From Candidatus Hydrogenedentota bacterium (GTDB lineage: Bacteria; Hydrogenedentota; Hydrogenedentia; Hydrogenedentales; GCA-2746185), in the NCBI GenBank assembly GCA_030123645.1, contig JASJYE010000048.1:1-11194 (forward strand): a stretch of DNA of 11,194 nucleotides, read 5' to 3'. Positions 7,253 through 11,194 of the stretch are shown piece after piece (position 1 is the stretch's first letter; every line of letters starts with the position of its first letter). The translations under genes and the position numbers were made by a program. Below the pieces are notes generated by a model. It did no database searches, was not told the DNA's origin, and saw only the letters and a program-made list of their open reading frames with translations.

Positions 7253-7270
7253 GCTTTCGTCGGCGAAGGC
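7253..7270 (+). promoter_or_regulatory. Short hairpin just before the methyltransferase ribosome binding site
   Basis: GCTTTCG (7253-7259) pairs with CGAAGGC (7264-7270), one G-T pair included, closing a TCGG tetraloop. It ends four bases before the GGAG at 7275-7278. No T-run follows, so it is not a terminator. It could tune translation or protect the downstream mRNA end. The 145-bp gap (7140-7284) is the longest spacer in the operon and otherwise shows no clear promoter. Confidence 0.25.
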
Positions 7271-7284
7271 ACCCGGAGACGTCC

Positions 7285-8142
7285 ATGATTGAGGCGAAGA
7301 CGGCACAGGCCACCGAGAGCGTCGCGGACCACTACGATGAGCTGGACCGGTGGTACCTCGCGATCTGGGGCGAGCACGTCCATCATGGGCTGTGGCTGAC
7401 GGGACGCGAAACGACGGAGGTGGCCACGCACAATCTTGTGGCGCGATTGGCGGAGCGGCTTTCTATCGGGGCCCGAACACGCATCTGCGATATCGGTTGC
7501 GGCTACGGGGGGACGGCGCGGGTCTTGGCTCGCGAGTACGGCGCCTCGGTCACGGGAGTGACCCTTTCCGGGGCGCAGTATGCCTACGCCGTAGATGCCG
7601 CCGCCGGGGACGGGGACCCGCAGATTCTCTTGATGGATTTCATGGACAACGATTTCGATGGGGCTACCTTCGACGCGGCGATCTCCATTGAATCGTCGGA
7701 GCACTTTCAAGATAAGCCGGGCCTCATCGAGGAGATCTATCGCATCGTGCGCCCAGGCGGGCGCGTCGGAATCTACGCATGGCTGGCCAAAGAGGGCGCG
7801 GCGGAGTGGCAAGTGGACCGGCTGCTCGAAGCGATCTGCCGTGAGGGCCGGCTGCCCGGACTGGGCACGGAGCAGGATTATCGTGGATGGTTGTGTAAAG
7901 CGGGCTTCAGGGACGTGACCTTCGAAGACTATTCTCGAAACGTAAAGCGCACCTGGCCGATTGTTATCGGGCGGGCCGCGCGGCGGATGTTGTGGGACGC
8001 TTCTGCATGGGCGTACTTGTTCAGCGGTGCGAAGAGTTTGGATTTTGGCAAGTCGATCTTTCGGATTTGGCTGGCGTATCAACTCGGCTGCCTGCGATAC
8101 GGGCTGTTCACGGCAACAAAGCCAACTGCCATGAATGAATAG
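7285..8142 (+). CDS. SAM-dependent methyltransferase, tocopherol-methyltransferase-like
   Basis: The 285-residue product is a class I methyltransferase. The N-terminal 'VADHYDELDRWYLAIWGE' (13-30) and 'HHGLW' (33-37) are typical of the branch that includes gamma-tocopherol and some alkaloid and sterol methyltransferases. Motif I is 'ICDIGCGYGG' (67-76). The acidic residue after the second strand is replaced by 'GVTLSGAQ' (91-98). 'SIESSEHF' (134-141) and 'RIVRPGGRV' (153-161) are the motif II/III region. The C-terminal third carries hydrophobic helices near 236-275 that may hold a lipid-like substrate. GGAG lies 6 bases before the ATG. Tocopherol-type enzymes C-methylate a long-tailed phenolic ring, which fits an alkylresorcinol-type product; N- or O-methylation is also possible. 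Confidence 0.88.
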   Translation: MIEAKTAQATESVADHYDELDRWYLAIWGEHVHHGLWLTGRETTEVATHNLVARLAERLSIGARTRICDIGCGYGGTARVLAREYGASVTGVTLSGAQYAYAVDAAAGDGDPQILLMDFMDNDFDGATFDAAISIESSEHFQDKPGLIEEIYRIVRPGGRVGIYAWLAKEGAAEWQVDRLLEAICREGRLPGLGTEQDYRGWLCKAGFRDVTFEDYSRNVKRTWPIVIGRAARRMLWDASAWAYLFSGAKSLDFGKSIFRIWLAYQLGCLRYGLFTATKPTAMNE

Positions 8143-8214
8143 AAAAAGCCTGTCGCGCCTTAGGAGCGAAGCGTAGAGCGGCGCGGTGAAAAACGCATCG
8201 AATCGAGTTAGAAC

Positions 8215-8931
8215 ATGTCCTTGATCGCCGACCTTCGAGCACGAAACCTGCAAAACGAGCTGATGGACAGCCCCGAGCTTGATGCGGGGCGCTTCGTCGG
8301 GTCGCTCGAAGGGCTTCGGCGCGTGAACCGCGTGACCGGGAGCGCGCGAATCCTCCAGCCGCATTTGGAATCGGCGGCGCGGGCGGATGCGAGCCGTCCG
8401 TTGCGCGTGCTGGATATGGCGTGCGGCGGCGGAGACGTGGCCATCACGTTGTGGAGGCGGCTGAGGGCGCAAGGGCTGGATGTGGAGATGCACGGGTGCG
8501 ACATCAATCCCTTGGCCGTCGAGCACGCTGCCGAACAGGCAGAGTGCCAAGGCGCAGACCTGCGCTTTTTCCAGTTGAATGCCGTCGCGGACCCGATTCC
8601 GCCTGGCTTCGACGTCATCATGCATTCATTGTTCCTCCACCATCTCTCCGGCGAAGATGCGGTAGCGTCGCTTAGGAAAGCGGCTCAAGCGGCCCGGCGG
8701 AGCGTTCTGGTCCATGACCTCGTACGTGGGCGCGCGGGGCATCTCTTGGCGTACCTTGGCGTGCGGGTGCTGCTGTGCAATGACGTTTGCCATGCGGACG
8801 GCCCGCGGTCGGTGGAAGGGGCCTTCACGATCGATGAGGCGAAGGCGCTGGCGGAGGCGGCGGGGCTGGAAGGCTGCTCGGTGGAGCCGAAGTTCCCCTT
8901 CCGATTTCTGCTGACCTGGAGCAAGGCATGA
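8215..8931 (+). CDS. Class I SAM-dependent methyltransferase of the type III PKS operon
   Basis: The 238-residue product has motif I 'VLDMACGGGD' (65-74), the acidic end of strand 2 in 'GCDINPLAVEHA' (94-105) and 'HSLFLHHL' (137-144). The N-terminal 'NELMDSPELD' (14-23) and the later 'DGPRSVEGAFT' (195-205) are features I associate with methyltransferases that sit beside type III polyketide synthases. By analogy with SrsB it would methylate the ring of the polyketide lipid. Its start codon has only a weak ribosome binding site and follows a 72-base gap containing a GC-rich inverted repeat (8154-8159 with 8180-8185). Its stop overlaps the flavoprotein start in ATGA, tying it to the last two genes. 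Substrate and site (C or O) cannot be told from sequence. Confidence 0.9.
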   Translation: MSLIADLRARNLQNELMDSPELDAGRFVGSLEGLRRVNRVTGSARILQPHLESAARADASRPLRVLDMACGGGDVAITLWRRLRAQGLDVEMHGCDINPLAVEHAAEQAECQGADLRFFQLNAVADPIPPGFDVIMHSLFLHHLSGEDAVASLRKAAQAARRSVLVHDLVRGRAGHLLAYLGVRVLLCNDVCHADGPRSVEGAFTIDEAKALAEAAGLEGCSVEPKFPFRFLLTWSKA

Positions 8932-10109
8932 ACGGCAACGGCGAAGGCAACCTTGAAGTTCTCGCTGGTGCTGCGTGGGACGTGATTGTCGTCGGCGCGG
9001 GCCCCGCGGGATCGATGGCGGCCCATGAGTTGGCGCGCTTGGGCGTGACGGTGCTTCTCGTCGAGAAGGCACGGTTTCCGCGCTACAAGGTCTGCGGGTG
9101 CTGCCTGAACGGCCGGGCGCTGAGCGTGCTCGCCGCGGCAGGGCTCGGTAGCCTTGTGGAAGAACATGGCGGCGTGCCTCTTGATTCCTTTGAACTGGCG
9201 GCGGGCGGAAGGAAGGCGCGGATGAGGCTGCCAGGCGGCGCGGCGCTGTCCCGCGAGGTCTTTGACGCGGCGCTGGCCGACGCGGCCGTGGCCGAGGGGG
9301 CGCGATTCATTTCGGAGTGCCGGGCCACGCTGAAAGAGGGTACGCATGCCGGGTGGACTGTGGCGCTGCAACAGGGCGAGCTAAGCGTGGAGGTGTCGGC
9401 GCGGATCGTGCTCGCCGCCGACGGTCTCGGCCAGAGGCTTCTGCGCGCTGTGGACGCTTTCGAGTCGCAAGCGGCGGAGTCGGCGCACATCGGCGCAGGG
9501 GTGATGGTGGATGACGGAGCGGCCGCCTACGGTGCGGGAGTCATTTACATGGCCGCGGGGGCCGCGGGCTATGTGGGGCTCGTGCGCGTCGAAGGGATGC
9601 GTCTGAACATCGCGGCTGCGCTCGATCCGGCCGTTGTTCGTGAACGCGGCGGTCCCGGCCCGGCGGCCGCGGCGATCGTGGAGGAATCGGGACTGGACGC
9701 GCCGGACGGATTGGCCGGCGCGAATTGGCGGGGCACGCCGGGGATGATGCGGCGTGTCAGCCGCGTGAGCGCGCACCGCTTCTTTGTCTTGGGAGATGCG
9801 GCGGGGTATGTCGAGCCGTGTACGGGCGAAGGCATGGCGTGGGCCTTGTCGGCGGCCCGGGAGGTCGTGCCGATCGTGTTCGCGGCGCTGGAGAATTTCG
9901 ATCGCAGCACCGAGATGGCCTGGGAGCGGCGTTATCGCGAACTCACGGGTAGGGCGCAATGGCGTTGCCGGACGATCGCGGCGGGTCTTCGCAGGCCCCG
10001 GCTTGTGAAGGCGGCGACGGTCGCGCTGGGGCGCGTGCCCGCGCTGGCCTATCCGGTGATCGGCCGATTGAACCTTGGCGTGGCCATTGAAAAGGAAATG
10101 CATCTATGA
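8928..10109 (+). CDS. FAD-dependent oxidoreductase (geranylgeranyl-reductase/PHBH-like)
   Basis: The 393-residue product has a glutathione-reductase-fold FAD site. It shows the dinucleotide motif 'VVGAGPAG' (21-28) with E46 at the ribose-binding position, 'FPRYKVCG' (50-57), the 'ADG' motif (164-166) and the second FAD contact 'LGDAAGYVEPCTGEG' (288-302). Family members hydroxylate aromatic rings or reduce isoprenoid double bonds. Beside a type III PKS and methyltransferase the closest functional model is SrsC, which hydroxylates an alkylresorcinol so that it oxidises to a quinone. The two cysteines at 56 and 58-59 lie next to the flavin loop; 'KVCG' is common in the family. The gene overlaps both neighbours by ATGA, so the three proteins are probably made together. 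Confidence 0.9.
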   Translation: MNGNGEGNLEVLAGAAWDVIVVGAGPAGSMAAHELARLGVTVLLVEKARFPRYKVCGCCLNGRALSVLAAAGLGSLVEEHGGVPLDSFELAAGGRKARMRLPGGAALSREVFDAALADAAVAEGARFISECRATLKEGTHAGWTVALQQGELSVEVSARIVLAADGLGQRLLRAVDAFESQAAESAHIGAGVMVDDGAAAYGAGVIYMAAGAAGYVGLVRVEGMRLNIAAALDPAVVRERGGPGPAAAAIVEESGLDAPDGLAGANWRGTPGMMRRVSRVSAHRFFVLGDAAGYVEPCTGEGMAWALSAAREVVPIVFAALENFDRSTEMAWERRYRELTGRAQWRCRTIAAGLRRPRLVKAATVALGRVPALAYPVIGRLNLGVAIEKEMHL

Positions 10110-11194
10110 ACTTTACAATTCTCGGGCAGGGGACGGCGGTCCCTGAGCATTTCATCGAGCGGCAGGAGTCGGTGGACATGGTGACGCGGGCATTCTGCCG
10201 CACGGAGAAGGAACGGCGCGTCGTGCCGGCGCTATACCGGATGGCGGGTGTGAAAAAGCGGCACAGTGTGCTTCTGCGCGAGCGCGCGCCAGGGGACAAC
10301 GGCCCGAGTTACAACCTCATGTATGAACCCAAAAGCCGCGAGGACATGGGCCCGCGCTTGAGCGAGCGCATGGAGGCCTACGAGGAACATTCGCACCCGC
10401 TTGCGGTGCGCGCGGCCGGGCAGGCGCTCGAGGCGTCGGGGATTTCGGGCGGGGACATCACGCATTTGGTCACGGTATCGTGCAGCGGATTTTATGCGCC
10501 TGGGGTCGATGTGCAATTGATCCAGGCGCTGGGGCTGCCGCCGACGACCGAGCGGGCACATATTGGATTTATGGGCTGCCAGGGCGCGATGAACGGGCTG
10601 CGGGTCGCGCGAGGGTTTGCGGCCGGAAACCCCGATGCGAATGTGCTGCTGTGCGCCGTGGAGGTCTGCAGTATCCACTACCATTACGGCTGGGACCCGG
10701 AGCGCGTCGTCGCGAACGCGTTGTTCGCAGACGGGTCCGCGGCGGTAGTGGGGGCGCTGCGCGATCACGGGGGCTGGTCGATTCGGGCGACGGGCGCGTG
10801 CCTGATCCCGGATTCGGAGGACGCGATGACGTGGCGCATCCGCGATCATGGCTTTGAAATGACTCTGTCCGCGCGCGTACCGGGACTGATTGAAGAGCAC
10901 TTGCGTCCATGGCTCGAGGCCTGGTTGGCGAAAGAGGAGCTGGGCCTCGAGGATGTCCAAACATGGGCCGTGCATCCGGGCGGGCCGCGGATTTTGTCGT
11001 CCGTGGCGAAGTCACTCGACTTGCCAAAAGGTGCGCTGGACGTGTCGCGCGGGGTGCTTCAGGAGTTTGGCAATATGTCCTCGCCGACGATTTTATTTAT
11101 CCTGGACCGCTTGCGCGCGATGGATGCGCCGCTGCCGTGCGTCGCGCTGGCCTTCGGGCCGGGATTGATGGCGGAGGCGGTGTTGTTCGCTTGA
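10106..11194 (+). CDS. Type III polyketide synthase (chalcone/stilbene synthase family)
   Basis: The 362-residue homodimer-type enzyme condenses an acyl-CoA starter with malonyl-CoA units and cyclises the chain to a resorcinol, pyrone or phloroglucinol. The catalytic triad is intact: C158 in 'GFMGCQGAMNG', H290 in 'WAVHPGGPRIL' and N323 in 'EFGNMSSPTI'. 'CSGFYAPGVD' (126-135) and the C-terminal 'AFGPGLMAEAVLF' (349-361) are family signatures. The form around the cysteine is that of bacterial enzymes found with a methyltransferase and a flavoprotein, not that of plant chalcone synthases. Length is usual for the family. The start overlaps the flavoprotein stop in ATGA. The TGA stop is the last codon of the window, so any further tailoring, prenyl-transfer or export gene is unseen. 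Starter and number of extensions cannot be read from sequence; a long fatty acyl starter is likely from context. Confidence 0.95.
   Translation: MNFTILGQGTAVPEHFIERQESVDMVTRAFCRTEKERRVVPALYRMAGVKKRHSVLLRERAPGDNGPSYNLMYEPKSREDMGPRLSERMEAYEEHSHPLAVRAAGQALEASGISGGDITHLVTVSCSGFYAPGVDVQLIQALGLPPTTERAHIGFMGCQGAMNGLRVARGFAAGNPDANVLLCAVEVCSIHYHYGWDPERVVANALFADGSAAVVGALRDHGGWSIRATGACLIPDSEDAMTWRIRDHGFEMTLSARVPGLIEEHLRPWLEAWLAKEELGLEDVQTWAVHPGGPRILSSVAKSLDLPKGALDVSRGVLQEFGNMSSPTILFILDRLRAMDAPLPCVALAFGPGLMAEAVLFA

Noticed and set aside
7096..8625. 509-residue minus-strand open frame across the end of the dehydrogenase and both methyltransferases
   Set aside because: It is antisense to genes with clear catalytic motifs, crosses two intergenic gaps, is rich in Arg, Pro and His, and has no recognisable domain. 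It is a shadow of GC-rich codons.
1..11194. CRISPR array, insertion sequence, integrase or rRNA
   Set aside because: No regularly spaced repeats, transposase or integrase motifs, terminal inverted repeats or rRNA segments were seen on either strand.

Overview
This is bacterial DNA: densely packed genes, Shine-Dalgarno sites, and start/stop codons that overlap by four bases. GC is moderate to high and uneven. No ribosomal or housekeeping marker is present, so I cannot place the organism. The gene set would fit an environmental bacterium of a planctomycete- or Hydrogenedentota-like type, but that is a guess from gene content only.

Layout. Positions 1-402 hold no convincing gene; they contain a 14-bp perfect palindrome, a possible promoter and a hairpin followed by a T-rich run. 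A membrane-anchored TPR protein (403-1248, +) converges on a large GT-C type membrane glycosyltransferase (1372-3378, -), which has an extracytoplasmic beta-sandwich-like domain after its first membrane helix. These two look like envelope or glycosylation genes and are probably not part of the cluster that follows. A 269-bp divergent intergenic region (3379-3647) separates them from it.

From 3648 to the right edge every gene is on the + strand and most are packed tightly: a four-helix membrane protein, a cobalamin-type radical SAM enzyme, a second four-helix membrane protein, a possible 46-residue ORF, an acyl-CoA dehydrogenase, a tocopherol-methyltransferase-like enzyme, a second class I methyltransferase, an FAD-dependent oxidoreductase and a type III polyketide synthase. 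The last gene's stop codon is the final codon of the window. Four-base overlaps at 4025, 5350, 8928 and 10106, and possibly 5736, point to translational coupling.

The last three genes (methyltransferase, flavoprotein, type III PKS) match the known logic of bacterial alkylresorcinol/alkylquinone operons such as Streptomyces srsABC: a fatty acyl starter is extended and cyclised, the ring is methylated, then hydroxylated towards a quinol or quinone. The upstream radical SAM enzyme, acyl-CoA dehydrogenase, extra methyltransferase and two small membrane proteins are the unusual part. They suggest a membrane-associated polyketide lipid with a modified acyl chain and/or an extra ring methylation. 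The product is unknown and cannot be deduced from sequence alone.
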